Below are positions 23,113-35,224 of a stretch of 64,000 bases of DNA, piece by piece. Below the pieces are notes generated by a model, which saw only the letters and a program-made list of their open reading frames with translations, was not told the origin of the DNA and did not search any database. The stretch is from Lolium rigidum. Lineage: Eukaryota > Streptophyta > Magnoliopsida > Poales > Poaceae. The DNA is taken from positions 221,239,837 through 221,303,836 of the forward strand of contig NC_061514.1 of NCBI RefSeq assembly GCF_022539505.1. Reading direction: 5' to 3'. Numbering within the stretch: the first letter of the stretch is position 1; the number at the start of each line of letters is the position of its first letter. The position numbers and the translations under genes are program-made.

Positions 23113-26100
23113 TGTCAACACCCGGATTTTTAAGTCCTGATGCCTATTATGTCATTCATCGCAATCCCAGGAATATCGTTGTTGCGAGGCATAATAGTTA
23201 AGTATCACAGTCATCATTTATTACAAACCATATTGTCTTACAACTTGAATCACATGATCCATATTACACAAATAGTTGATCTATTGATCAACGAACAAAC
23301 ACAAGTTCATAGCGGAAGCGTAAAGATAAAGGGACTCTCTAGTCCACGAGGCTAACGCTTGACGTCGGAAGACTCCTAGTTGTCGTAGGCGTCCTGCTGG
23401 TCATCTCCTTGGTAGTTCTGTTCATCTTCATACTCTGGCCATTTGAATAGCCAGGGACAAAGCCGTGAGTACTTTAAGTACTCGTAAAAGTAGTACTAAT
23501 GTAAGTGCTACTAATTCTAGTGAGGGGCTAAGCTCTAGTTTAATTTGCATAAAGCCAATTTTAGTTCACAAGTATTTCATAAAGACTTATTCCAATGCTA
23601 ACTAACTCATGTGGGAACATTAGTGTCATTCCCACAACATTTGATGTAATTCAAACAAGTCACCAAGTCACCATTCATTTCACCAGCATTTTCTAAAATC
23701 GGACACAGGAAACTGTATGGCCTTTCCAACCGTCCGTAACCGTGGACACGGCTATTCGAATAGATTTACACTCTGCAGAGGTTGCACACTTGTGCCACAA
23801 CATTTGATTTCATCCGTCGGGATAACCCCGAATCATCATAACACAGTACGCGGATCATCAACCATAACCTTTCACTTACAAACCCTAGTATGAGCACCTC
23901 TCCCCATGAGCTTGGCCTCCCGAGTGAAGACCAACTGTCAACCTGGGAACTGCACAGGGCTTGGCCGGACAATTCACCTCAATTCACATCATTCATCAAC
24001 AACGTAGGCAGCCTCGGCATAACCCCTATGATGTGTGTTCAGAGGGAACCCATACTAAGATGCATAAACTTCCAGTTAAGCCCTACCCATAATCAGGTAT
24101 TGTGGGGGTACTCCAAATTGGAAAGGTATCGCATTCAAACCAATATCAGTTTTATATCAAAAATCACCATCTTCTCTTGGTCCAAAAAAATCTTCAAAAA
24201 TCATTCAATGGAATGATTCATCATTCCAAGGTTTCAAAATCAATTCAAGTCACAAGTTCCCATCTAGAGTAGTCAAATTTTAGTATTTAGCACTAGCACT
24301 AATCATGAGGGGTGCTATCTTGCCTGGCTAGCTTGAGACTAACTTTTCTACTCTAGTAATCTTCTTCACTTAGACCCAAAATCAACTATTCAAAGTAACT
24401 CTTGAATAAACAAGTAAAAACTTGTAGGGTAAAAACTTGGGATAGGCTTATGGTAAGAAAGGTAAGAATCATGGTGCCTTGCCCCAAAGGAGCTTTACAC
24501 TTTGCAAGAATATTAGCTTGCCTTGGTAGTTCTCAAAGTTCTCCTCTTCCTCCTCTTGGTAGCAACCTCCTTCTTCCTGGTATTCTCCGGTGCTAGCGTC
24601 TAAATTTGAATACGAGGTATAATTACTCAACAAGCTCAAGAACTATACTAAGCACATCATCACTTCACACAACTATGCTATGCACACACATAATCAAATT
24701 AGGTGCATTGGTTTTCTTTATTGAAGAAAACTAGTTTCCTCTCATTACATAGGCGTATAAAGGTTTCCATTTAGTTTTTGAGGAAAATAATTTCCTCTCA
24801 TTGACTTTTCTTAAGATTTAATTTCTCAAATAATCATACATGAATTCATGTTGACCTAAGTCAACCATTCATCATCATCATTTGAGAAAATGATTTAAAT
24901 GAGGTAGAGATACCTCATACTATTTAACAATTCTACAAATGATTTAATATCTCCAAGTATTTCAGGTGAGAGTATATGACCAGTGGTGAAAACTTCATAT
25001 GAAGGTACTTGGGACAAGATTTAAATGAAGTAAAGTACTTCATATGATTTCTATATTAGTTTTGGACAATATCACTTAAGTAAACTAGCCATATTGCCCA
25101 TTATTTAAACTAGGGCATGATCATTCAAAGTGACCACACCATTTTATTGCATAAAAAATTAGTGTAAGTTAAATGTCAGCTATTGGAGTTGGAATTTTCT
25201 AAATATCTATTTTGGTTGATTTTTAAGATTTAATTGAATGTGCAAAAGTCCCTGACTTAATCTTTTTGTCACTTTAATTCTACAACAGATCTCACAGTTA
25301 GACCAGTGGCAAGTTGTGGATCTTTTCAGTAGCTTTCCAGCAACATCAAGTTTGCTAAATTTGGCCAAGCCAGACAGATTCTATTGAATTTCAAAGTCAG
25401 GGACAATATTGAATTTAAATGGATTTGGAAAATTCAGATTTGAATTACTGGGCTGCGCGGGAAAACTAACTGGGCCGAAACGAATTAAACAGCCCAAGTC
25501 CAGCCCACCACGCATCCACGCACGCGTGGGCTGTCTGACGGTGGGCTCCACCCGTCAGTCACTCATAACGCCCGAAGCGGTACGAGCGATGTGGTGCGTT
25601 AGATTAGAACAGGATCGGACGGCGCAGGGCCATCGTCATCTCCGGCGAGATCCTGCCGCAGACACGGCGGGGGTAGGGGGTCGGCGAGCTCACCGTGGCT
25701 CCAGCTAGGGTTGGCAGTATGCGTGATGAAGTTGTAGACGACGGCGAGGCAGCCTGTAGCAGCGGCGGAGCTCGAGGTGGCCTGGATCGACGGTGATTTC
25801 GCCAGGGCTTCCGCGGCTCCGACCGTCCAATTGGAGCTGCTCCGGCGTCGATTGAGGTGGCTAACGGTGCGAGGAGAAGCAATGGAGGATGGTGGTCATG
25901 GTGGTGTGCTGGGATTGCTCGGGGGAGTCCTCTATTTATAGGAGGGAGAGTGTGCTGCGGGGCAGGGTGAGGGTCGACAAGCGCGCGGCGACTCCGGCAA
26001 GCTAGGCGGCTAGGCGATGGCGCGGTGGTGTTCACCACGTCACGGCGGTCCTGTGAGCATCAACGGCGCGTCAAGGCAGGGTGTACTTTGGTCGGGCGCT

Positions 26101-27222
26101 TGCGCGTACTGCCGCGGCCATGGCGGGAGGGCGCGTCCTCTCCGGCGACGGTAGGCGCTAGGTGATGACGCCAGCATGTCCGGCGAGCTCCGTGTGGCGC
26201 GACGGGTACCAGGGCGAGAGGAGGTGGTCGGGGTACGGCGAGGTACGGTGAGCGACGCGTGCCCGTGTCGCGCGCGTCCGTGCGCTGGTGACGTCGCCAT
26301 GCCGTTGGCGGCGTACCTGGGGCGTCGTGGGCGCGCTCCGTCCCGGGCATGTCGGCGTCCTCTCGCCCAACGGCCGGTACTGGCGATCTCAGGAGATCAA
26401 GGGCGAGCTGTTTGGCATGGTGGCTCGGGCTGGAGAGGTAGGGAGAGAGGTGAGGTGGTCGAGGGGGAACGTGGCCGGCATGGCCATGGCCACGCCATGT
26501 TTGGCCTCCTCCTTGATGTATCCAAGCATGGGATAGATAGGGTGGGGTTCAGGGGTCATGGCTGAGCCAAATGGTGGTCAAGAGATGGCCTGGTTTGATC
26601 AAATTTTGAAAAGAGGTGATCTTGCCAAAGTTTCAAAGTCTCCACTTGGCTTGCTCCTAACTTTTGATCCAAGAAGATTTTGATGTGGTGATCTTTATAG
26701 AAGTTGTTCACCTTGTTGTGTACTAGGATGTGGTGCAAAGAATGGGACTTGTTTAGTTTGAAAAACTTGAATTTCAAAGGCTCAAAGTGGTGACCAGATT
26801 GTAAATGGCAGTTTTGACCATAATCATATGTGATCCCAATTTGAATTTGGATTTGATTTGATTTGTGTTTCTTTGATTCCAAAAGTTGTATTAAGTGTTT
26901 AGTAACATAATACAACTAATGGTGAAGACCAAAAAAGGTCTAGGGTAATGATTTGCAAAAATGGCATAAACCATATGTGAGGGTTTTAGGGTTTTCTTAT
27001 TTGATTTCTTTCTCTTTTATTTTATTTGGTTTGTGATCTTCTCTTGATCACTTTAGGGTTTTAGAGTTTAGCACAAAAACATAATAACAATCATCATGGC
27101 ATATCACTCAAATGCACAAGTCATATGCATGGCACTATATGCAGGAAAAAGTTTTTGTTGGTTCTGAAATTTGGATCTCTGGAATTCTTCTTCTCTCTTT
27201 TATTGAAATTTGGGATGTTACA
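23113..27222 (-). repeat. 3' LTR of element C
   Basis: 4110 bp. On the minus strand it starts TGTAACATCCC (27222) and ends GGGTGTTGACA (23113). The part 23113-25840 aligns with 61273-64000, with scattered substitutions and single-base indels. The GC-rich stretch 25440-26550 gives open frames in many phases, but none shows a recognisable protein. There is no gene. Confidence 0.9.
25933..25941 (-). promoter_or_regulatory. TATA box of element C LTR
   Basis: The minus strand reads CTATAAATA in a CTCC-rich setting, about 1.28 kb into the LTR. The equivalent in the 5' LTR would lie past the window edge. Confidence 0.6.
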
Positions 27223-27240
27223 AACCCTTCCCCCTTACAA
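27223..27240 (-). other. Polypurine tract of element C
   Basis: The minus strand reads TGTAAGGGGGAAGGGTTT directly before the TGTAACATCCC LTR start, the expected primer for plus-strand DNA synthesis. Confidence 0.75.
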
Positions 27241-27270
27241 AAGATCTCCTCCCGAGATCTTAAAGAAAAG

Positions 27271-27959
27271 TTAGGTACTAAAGAGATCTGGGTATTCTTT
27301 CTTCATGTCTTCCTCCCGCTCCCAAGTGGCTTCGTCTTCAGTATGGTTGCTCCACTGTATCTTCAGAAACTTGATGCTTCGGGTGCGGGTGGTTCTGTAA
27401 GCTTCCTCCAGGATGCGAATCGGCACTTCGCGGTACGTCAAGTCTTGGTTGATGTCCACCGATCGGTGATCGATGTTCTTGAACACTTCGGTCTTCTCGG
27501 GGACTTCAAGGGACTTCCGGAGGAGTGAGATGTGAAACACGTCGTGCACAGCCGACATTTCTTCAGGTAGCTCCAATTTATAGGATACTTCGCCTCGGCG
27601 ACTCAAAACTTTGAAGGGTCCGACATATCGGGGTGCAAGCTTTCCTTTCAGGTGAAATCTCTTCATTCCTTTCAGGGGGATACTTTGAGATAGACAAAAT
27701 CTCCGATCTCGAAGGTCATCTCTCGGCATCTCTTGTCGGCGTAGCTCTTCTGCCTTGATTGCGCCGTCTTGAGGTATTCGCGGATCTTGTGCACCTTCTC
27801 TTCAGCTTCTCGAAGAACATCTGGTCCAAAGACTTGGCTTTCTCCGACTTCCGACCAGTTCAGGGGGGTACGGCATTTCCTTCCGTACAAGGCTTCAAAG
27901 GGGGCCGTCTGTAAGCTGGCTTGATAGCTGTTGTTGTAAGAAAATTTTGCATAAGGCAA
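27271..27959 (-). pseudogene. pol: Element C pol, third piece: integrase C-terminus and chromodomain
   Basis: It resumes after element E with [10 protein letters not shown] and [15 protein letters not shown], matching element B. A frame change near 27680 follows (YLKVSP then a stop), and then the integrase GPY/F region ([11 protein letters not shown]) and a chromodomain ([16 protein letters not shown]). The stop is at 27271-27273, just before the polypurine tract. The chromodomain would guide integration toward marked chromatin. It is not functional because it is separated from the rest of pol. Confidence 0.85.
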
Positions 27960-29560
27960 TGATACGTCTCCGACGTATCGATAATTTCTTATGTTCCATG
28001 CCACATTATTGATGATACCTACATGTTTTATGCACACTTTATGTCATATTCGTGCATTTTCTGGAACTAACCTATTAACAAGATGCCGAAGAGCCGATTG
28101 TTGTTTTACGCTGTTTTTGGTTTCAGAAATCCTAGTAACGAAATATTCTCGGAATTGGACGAAATCAACGCCCGGGGTCCTATTTTGCCACGAAGCTTCC
28201 GGAAGACCGAAGAGGAGTCGAAGTGGGGCCACGAGGCGCCGCCACACTAGGGCGGCGCGGCCCGGCCCCGGCCGCGCCGACCTATGGTGTGGGGCCCTCG
28301 TGTGGCCCCCGCGTTGCCCTTTCGCCTACTTAAAGCCTCCGTCACAAAACCCCCGATGCACGAGAGCCACGATACGGAAAACCTTCCGGAGACGCCGCCG
28401 CCGCCAATCCCATCTCGGGGGATTACGGAGATCTCCTCCGGCACCCCGCCGGAGAGGGGATTCATCTCCCGGAGGACTCTTCACCGCCATGGTCGCCTCC
28501 GGAGTGATGAGTGAGTAGTTCACCCCTGGACTATGGGTCCATAGCAGTAGCTAGATGGTTGTCTTCTCCTCATTGTGCTTCATTGTTGGATCTTGTGAGC
28601 TGCCTAACATGATCAAGATCATCTATCCGTAATACTATATGTTGTGTTTGTCGGGATCCGATGGATAGAGAATACTATGTTATGTTAATTATCAAGTTAT
28701 TACCTATGTGTTGTTTATGATCTTGCATGCTCTCCGTTATTAGTAGAGGCTCCGGCCAAGTTTTTGCTCTTAACTCCAAGAGGGAGTATTTATGCTCGAT
28801 AGTGGGTTCATGCCTCCATTGATATCTGGGATAGTGACAGAAAGTTCTAAGGTTGTGGATGTGCTGTTGCCACTAGGGATAAAACATTGATGCTATGTCT
28901 AAGGATGTAGTTGTTGATTACATTACGCACCATACTTAATGCAATTGTCTGTTGTTTAGCAACTTAATACTGGAAGGGGTTCGGATGATAACTCGAAGGT
29001 GGACTTTTTAGGCATAGATGCAGCTGGATGGCGGTCTATGTACTTTGTCGTAATGCCCAATTAAATCTCACTATATTTATCATGACATGTATGTGCATTG
29101 TTATGCCCTCTCTATTTGTCAATTGCCCGACTGTAATTTGTTCACCCAACATGCTTTTATCTTATGGGAGAGACACCTCTAGTGAACTGTGGACCCCGGT
29201 CCATTCTTTTATACTTGAAATACAAATTTTCTCGCAATACTTGTTCTTTACTTGTTTTCTTGCAAACAATCATCTTCCACACAATACGGTTAACCCTTTG
29301 TTACAGACAAGCCGGTGAGATTGACAACCTCACCTGTTTCGTTGGGGCAAAGTACTTTGGTTGTGTTGTGCAGGTTCCACGTTGGCGCCGAAATCTCTGG
29401 TGTTGCGCCGCACTACATCCCGCCGCCATCAACCTTCAACGTGCTTCTTGACTCCTACTGGTTCGATTAAAACTTGGTTTCTTACTAAGGGAAACTTGCC
29501 GCTGTGCGCATCACACCTTCCTCTTGGGGTTCCCAACGGACGTGTCAGCTACACGCATCA
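27960..29560 (+). repeat. 5' LTR of element E
   Basis: 1601 bp, TGATACGTCT to ACACGCATCA. The 3' copy is the same apart from a small number of single-base changes and short indels, indicating a fairly recent insertion. The GC-rich block 28190-28500 precedes a TACTTAAAG core-promoter-like sequence at 28327-28335. Small frames here are repeated in the 3' LTR and are not genes. Confidence 0.9.
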
Positions 29561-29570
29561 AGCAAATTTC

Positions 29571-29588
29571 TGGCGCCGTTGCCGTGGA
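29571..29588 (+). other. Primer binding site of element E (tRNA-Asp, one mismatch)
   Basis: TGGCGCCGTTGCCGTGGA differs at one position from the plant tRNA-Asp complement seen perfectly in element D. It lies 10 bp after the LTR end. Confidence 0.8.
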
Positions 29589-29813
29589 GATCAAGACACG
29601 CTGCAAGGGGAGTCTCCACTTCCCAATCTCTTTACTTTGTTTTTGTCTTGCTTTATTTTATTTACTACTTTGTTTGCTGCATTATATCAAAACACAAAAA
29701 AAATTAGTTGCTAGCTTTACTTTATTTACTATCTTGTTTGCTATATCAAAAACACAAAAAAATTAGTTACTTGCATTTATTTTATCTAGTTTATTTTATT
29801 TACTACTGCTAAA

Positions 29814-30896
29814 ATGGCCACCCCTGAAAATACTAAGTTGTGTGACTTCACAACCACAAATAATAATGATTTCCTATGCACACCTATTGCTCCACCTGCT
29901 ACTACAGCGGAATTCTTTGAAATTAAACCTGCTTTACTGAATCTTGTTATGAGAGAGCAATTTTCTGGTGTTAGTTCCGATGATGCTGTTGCCCATCTTA
30001 ATAATTTTGTTGAATTATGTGAAATGCAAAAGTATAAGGATGTAGATGGTGATATTATTAAATTGAAATTGTTTCCTTTCTCATTGAGAGGAAGAGCTAA
30101 AGATTGGTTGCTATCTCTGCCTAAGAATAGTATTGATTCCTGGACTAAATGCAAGGATGCTTTTATTGGTAGATATTATCCCCCTGCTAAAATTATATAT
30201 TTGAGGAGTAGCATAATGAATTTTAAACAATTGGATAATGAACATGTTGCTCAAGCTTGGGAAAGAATGAAATCTTTGGTTAAAAATTGCCCAACCCATG
30301 GATCGACTACTTGGATGATCATCCAAACCTTCTATGCAGGACTAAATTTTTCTTCGCGGAATTTATTGGATTCAGCTGCTGGAGGTACCTTTATGTCCAT
30401 CACTCTTGGTGAAGCAACAAAGCTCCTTGATAATATGATGGTTAATTACTCCGAATGGCACACGGAAAGAGCTCCACAAGGTAAGAAGGTAAATTCCGTT
30501 GAAGAATCCTCTTCCTTGAATGATAAGATTGATGCTATTATGTCTATGCTTGTGAATGATAGGACTAATGTTGATCCTAATAATGTTCCGTTAGCTTCAT
30601 TGGTTGCCCAAGAAGAACATGTTGATGTAAACTTCATTAAAAATAATAATTTCAACAACAATACTTATCGGAACAATTCTAGTAATAACTATAGGCCATA
30701 TCCTTATAATAATGGTAACGGTTATGCTAATTCATATGGGAATTCTTACAACAATAATAGGAACACACCCCTGGACTTGAAGCTATGCTTAAAGAATTTA
30801 TTAGTACACAAACTGCCTTTAACAAATCTGTTGAGGAAAAGCTCAATAAAATTGATATTCTCGCTTCTAAGGTTGATAGTCTTGCTTCGATGTTGA
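29814..30896 (+). CDS. gag: gag of element E (N-terminal frame)
   Basis: It starts at an ATG (MATPENTKLCDF) about 225 bp after the primer site. Residues about 40-190 form the retrotransposon gag fold of the Athila type (FEIKPALLNLV, REQFSGVSSDDAVAHLNNF, LFPFSLRGRAKDWLLSLP, EAWERM-like QAWERM, IQTFYAGL). Residues about 280-325 are an Asn/Tyr-rich spacer. After about 30765 the last 40 codons are out of frame: the natural continuation (LEAMLKEFIST) is in another frame, so an indel lies there. Gag would form the particle that packages element RNA; the N-terminal domain is undamaged. Confidence 0.85.
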   Translation: MATPENTKLCDFTTTNNNDFLCTPIAPPATTAEFFEIKPALLNLVMREQFSGVSSDDAVAHLNNFVELCEMQKYKDVDGDIIKLKLFPFSLRGRAKDWLLSLPKNSIDSWTKCKDAFIGRYYPPAKIIYLRSSIMNFKQLDNEHVAQAWERMKSLVKNCPTHGSTTWMIIQTFYAGLNFSSRNLLDSAAGGTFMSITLGEATKLLDNMMVNYSEWHTERAPQGKKVNSVEESSSLNDKIDAIMSMLVNDRTNVDPNNVPLASLVAQEEHVDVNFIKNNNFNNNTYRNNSSNNYRPYPYNNGNGYANSYGNSYNNNRNTPLDLKLCLKNLLVHKLPLTNLLRKSSIKLIFSLLRLIVLLRC

Positions 30897-31927
30897 TCTT
30901 TTGAAATCGAAAGTTATGCCTAATAGGGATATTGAAAATAAAATTGTTACTACAGCAAATGCCATCCAAGTTAGAATTAATGAGAATATAAGATTAATGG
31001 CTGAATCTGCGTGCTAGGTGGGATAGAGAAGAAAATGAAAAACTAGCTAAAGAGAAAAATGTAGCTAAAGTTTGGACTATTACCACCACTAGCAATGCTA
31101 ATGCTCCACATGTTGCTGCACCTCCTACTATTAATGGTAAAATAATTGGTGTTGGCAATGTTTCTACTCCTAGTGCAAAGCGCGCAAAATTACCTGAAAC
31201 TGCTAAAACTGCTGAAACTGCCTGTGATAAAACTGCTGAAATTTTTTCCAACCTTGGGGATGATAATCCCATTGCTTTATATTGTAATGATTTATATTTT
31301 GATGATTGCCATATCTCTGAAGTTATAAAGTTCTTACAAAAACTTGCTAAGAGTCCCAATGCTAGCGCTATAAACTTGGCTTTCACAAAACATATTACAA
31401 ATGCTCTCATAAAAGCTAGAGAAGAGAAACTAAAACTTGAAACTTCTACTCCTAGAAAGCTAGAGGATGGTTGGGAGCCCATCATTAAAATGAGGGTCAA
31501 AGATTTTGATTGTAATGCTTTATGTGATCTTGGTGCAAGTATTTCGTTATGCCTAAAAAAGTCTATGATATGCTTGACTTGCCACCATTGAAAAACTCGT
31601 TATCCGGATGTTAATCTCGTTGATAATGCTAAAAAGAAACCTTTGGGGAGAGTTGATAATGTTCATATTATGGTTAACAATAACCTTGTCCCCGTTGATT
31701 TTGTTGTCTTGGATATTGAATGCAATGCATCTTGCCCCATTATATTGGGAAGACCTTTTCTTCGAACCGTTGGTGCTAGCATTGATATGAAGGAAGGTAA
31801 TATTAAATATCAATTTCCTCTCAAGAAAGGTATGGAACACTTCCCTAGAAAGAGAATGAAGTTACCTTATGATTCTATTATTAGAACAAATTATGATGTT
31901 GATGCTTCATCTCTCGATAATACTTGA
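30771..31927 (+). pseudogene. Gag C-terminus and protease of element E
   Basis: A coiled-coil-like stretch (KSVEEKLNKIDILASKVDSL) is followed by frame breaks near 30885 and 31010, a Lys/Glu-rich linker (31015-31500), and the protease: DCNALCDLGASISL (31512-31553, catalytic D in the DLG form) with a break near 31550, then VPVDFVVLDIECNA and IILGRPFLRT (31643-31927). The frame stops at 31925-31927. The linker and protease parallel those of element D. Nothing resembling reverse transcriptase follows. Confidence 0.75.
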
Positions 31928-34513
31928 TACACACTTTCTGCGCCTAGCTGAAAGGCGTTAAAGAAAACGCTTATGGGAGACAACCCATGTTTTTACTACA
32001 GTATTTTTGTTTTATATTTGAGTCTTGGAAGTTGTTTACTACTGTAGCAACCTCTCCTTATCTTAGTTTTGTGTTTTGTTGTGCCAAGTAAAGTCTTTAA
32101 TAGTAAAGTGAATACTAGATTTGGATTACAGCGCAGAAACAGATTTCTTTGCTGTCACGAATCTGGGTGTAATTCTCTGTAGGTAACTCAGAAAATTAAG
32201 CCAATTTACGTGAGGGATCCTCAGATATGTACGCAACTTTCATTCAATTTGGGCATTTTCATTTGAGAAAGTCTGGTGCCCCAATAAAATCCATCTTTAC
32301 GTACTGTTCTGTTTTGACAGATTCTGCATTTTATTCCGCATTGCCTCTTTTGCTATGTTGGATGAATTTATTTGATCCATTAATGTCCAGTAGCTTTATG
32401 CAATGTCCAGAAGTGTTAAGAATGATTGTGTCACCTCTGAACATGTTAATTTTTATTGTCCACTAACCCTCTAATGAGTTATTTCGAGTTTGGTGTGGAG
32501 GAAGTTTTCAAGGATCAAGAGAGGAGTATGATACAATATGATCAAGGAGAGTGAAAGCTCTAAGCTTGGGGATGCCCCGGTGGTTCACCCCTGCATATTC
32601 TAAGAAGACTCAAGCGTCTAAGCTTGGGGATGCCCAAGGCATCCCCTTCTTCATCGACAACATTATCAAGTTCCTCCCCCGAAACTATATTTTTATTCCG
32701 TCACATCTTATGTGCTTTGCTTGGAGCGTCGGTTTGTTTTTGTTTTTGTTTTGTTTGAATAAAATGGATCCTAGCATTCACTTTGTGGGAGAGAGACACG
32801 CTCCGCTGTAGCATATGGACAAGTATGTCCTTAGGCTTTACTCATAGTATTCATGGCGAAGTTTCTTCTTCGTTAAATTGTTATATGGTTGGAATGGGAA
32901 AATGCTACATGTAGTAATTCTAAAATGTCTTGGATAATTTGATACTTGGAAATTGTTGTGCTCATGTTTGAGCTCTTGCATTATATACTTTGCACCCATT
33001 AATGAAGAAACACTTAGAGCTTGCTAATTTGGTTTGCATATTTGGTTTCTCTAGAGTCTAGATAATATCTAGTATTGAGTTTTGAACAACAAGGAAGACG
33101 GTGTAGAGTCTTATAATGTTTACAATATGTATTTTATGTGAGTTTTGCTGCACCGTTCATCCTTGTGTTTGTTTCAAATAACCTTGCTAGCCTAAACCTT
33201 GTATCGAGAGGGAATACTTCTCATGCATCCAAAATCCTTGAGCCAACCACTATGCCATTTGTGTCCACCATACCTACCTACTACATGGTATTTATCCGCC
33301 ATTCCAAAGTAAATTGCTTGAGTGCTACCTTTAAAATTCCATCATTCGCCTTTGCAATATATAGCTCATGGGACAAATAGCTTAAAAACTATTGTGGTAT
33401 TGAATATGTACTTATGCACTTTATCTCTTATTAAGTTGCTTGTTGTGCGATAACCATGTTTCGGGGACGCCATCAACTATTCTTTGTTGAATATCATGTG
33501 AGTTGCTATGCATGTCCGTCTTGTCCGAAGTAAGAGAGATCTACCACCTTAATGGTTGGAGCATACATATTGTTAGAGAAGAACATTGGGCCGCTAACTA
33601 AAGCCATGATTCATGGTGGAAGTTTCAGCTTTTGGACATATATCCTCAATCTCATATGAGAATAATAATTGCTGCCACATGCTTATGCATTAAAGAGGAG
33701 TCCATTATCTCGTTGTCCATGTTGTCCCGGTATGGATGTCTAAGTTGAGAATAATCAAAAGCGAGAAATCCAAAATGCGAGCTTTCTCCTTAGACCTTTG
33801 TACAGGCGGCATGGAGGTACCCCATTGTGACACTTGGTTAAAACATGTGTATTGCAATGATCCGGTAGTCCAAGCTAATTAGGACAAGGTGCGGGCACTA
33901 TTAGTATACTATGCATGAGGCTTGCAACTTGTAAGATATAATTTACATAGCTCATATGCTTTATTACTACCGTTGACAAAATTGTTTCATGTTTTCAAAA
34001 TAAAAGCTCTAGCACAAATATAGCAATCGATGCTTTCCTCTTTGAAGGACCATTCTTTTTACTTTTATGTTGAGTCAGTTCACCTATCTCTCTCCACCTC
34101 AAGAAGCAAACACTTGTGTGAACTGTGCATTGATTCCTACATACTTGCATATTGCACTTGTTATATTACTCTATGTTGACAATTATCCATGAGATATACA
34201 TGTTACAAGTTGAAAGCAACCGCTGAAACTTAATCTTCCTTTGTGTTGCTTCAATACCTTTACTTTGATTTATTGCTTTATGAGTTAACTCTTATGCAAG
34301 ACTTATTGATGCTTGTCTTGAAGTACTATTCATGAAAAGTCTTTGCTTTATGATTCACTTGTTTACTCATGTCATTACCATTGTTTTGATCGCTGAATTC
34401 ATTACATATGTTTACAAATAGTATGATCAAGGTTATGATGGCATGTCACTTCAGAAATTATCTTTGTTATCGTTTTACCCGCTCGGGACGAGCGTAACTA
34501 AGCTTGGGGATGC
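31928..34513 (+). other. Element E 3' untranslated spacer with polypurine-like motifs
   Basis: No gene is supported. Landmarks: inverted repeats at 31941-31957 (CGCC/GGCG) and 31973-31988 (ATGGG/CCCAT) just after the protease stop; AAGCTTGGGGATGCC at 32562-32576 and 32620-32634; a perfect GGGGATGCC-CAA-GGCATCCCC hairpin at 32626-32646; and the real polypurine tract AAGCTTGGGGATGC at 34500-34513 touching the 3' LTR. Confidence 0.7.
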
Positions 34514-35224
34514 TGATACGTCTCCGACGTATCGATAATTTCTTATGTTCCATGCCACATTATTGATGATACCTACATGTTTTATGCACACTTTATGTCA
34601 TATTCGTGCATTTTCCGAACTAACCTATTAACAAGATGCCGAAGAGCCGATTGTCTGTTTTCTCGCTGTTTTTGGTTTCGGGAATCCTAGTAACGAAATA
34701 TTCTCGGAATTGGACGAAATCAACGCCCGGGGTCCTATTTTGCCACGAAGCTTCCAGAAGACCGAAGAGGAGTCGAAGTGGGGCCACGAGGCGCCGCCAC
34801 ACTAGGGCGGCGCGGCCCAGGCCCTGGCCGCGCCGACCTATGGTGTGGGGCCCTCGTGTGCCCCCCCGCGTTGCCCTCTCGCCTACTTAAAGCCTCCGTC
34901 GCAAAACCCCCAGTACCGAGAGCCACGATACGGAAAACCTTCCAGAGACGCCGCCGCCAATCCCATCTCGGGGGATTCTGGAGATCTCCTCCGGCACCCT
35001 GCCGGAGAGGGGATTCATCTCCCGGAGGACTCTTCACCGCCATGGTCGCCTCCGGAGTGATGAGTGAGTAGTTCACCCCTGGACTATGGGTCCATAGCAG
35101 TAGCTAGATGGTTGTCTTCTCCTCATTGTGCTTCATTGTTGGATCTTGTGAGCTGCCTAACATGATCAAGATCATCTATCTGTAATACTATATGTTGTGT
35201 TTGTCGGGATCCGATGGATAGAGA
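34514..35224 (+). repeat. 3' LTR of element E, first part
   Basis: It starts TGATACGTCT and matches 27960 onward up to GATGGATAGAGA. It breaks at the AGAGA target copy (35220-35224) where element F entered. Confidence 0.92.

Noticed and set aside
25604..26565. Several overlapping frames on both strands in the element C 3' LTR
   Set aside because: GC-rich LTR leader sequence gives open frames in most phases; no motif.
27271..27729. Chromodomain protein considered as a host gene
   Set aside because: It is continuous with integrase sequence and followed by polypurine tract and LTR of element C.
32227..33380. Small plus-strand frames in the spacer of element E
   Set aside because: Under 90 codons, AT-rich, hydrophobic by composition, no start context or domain.
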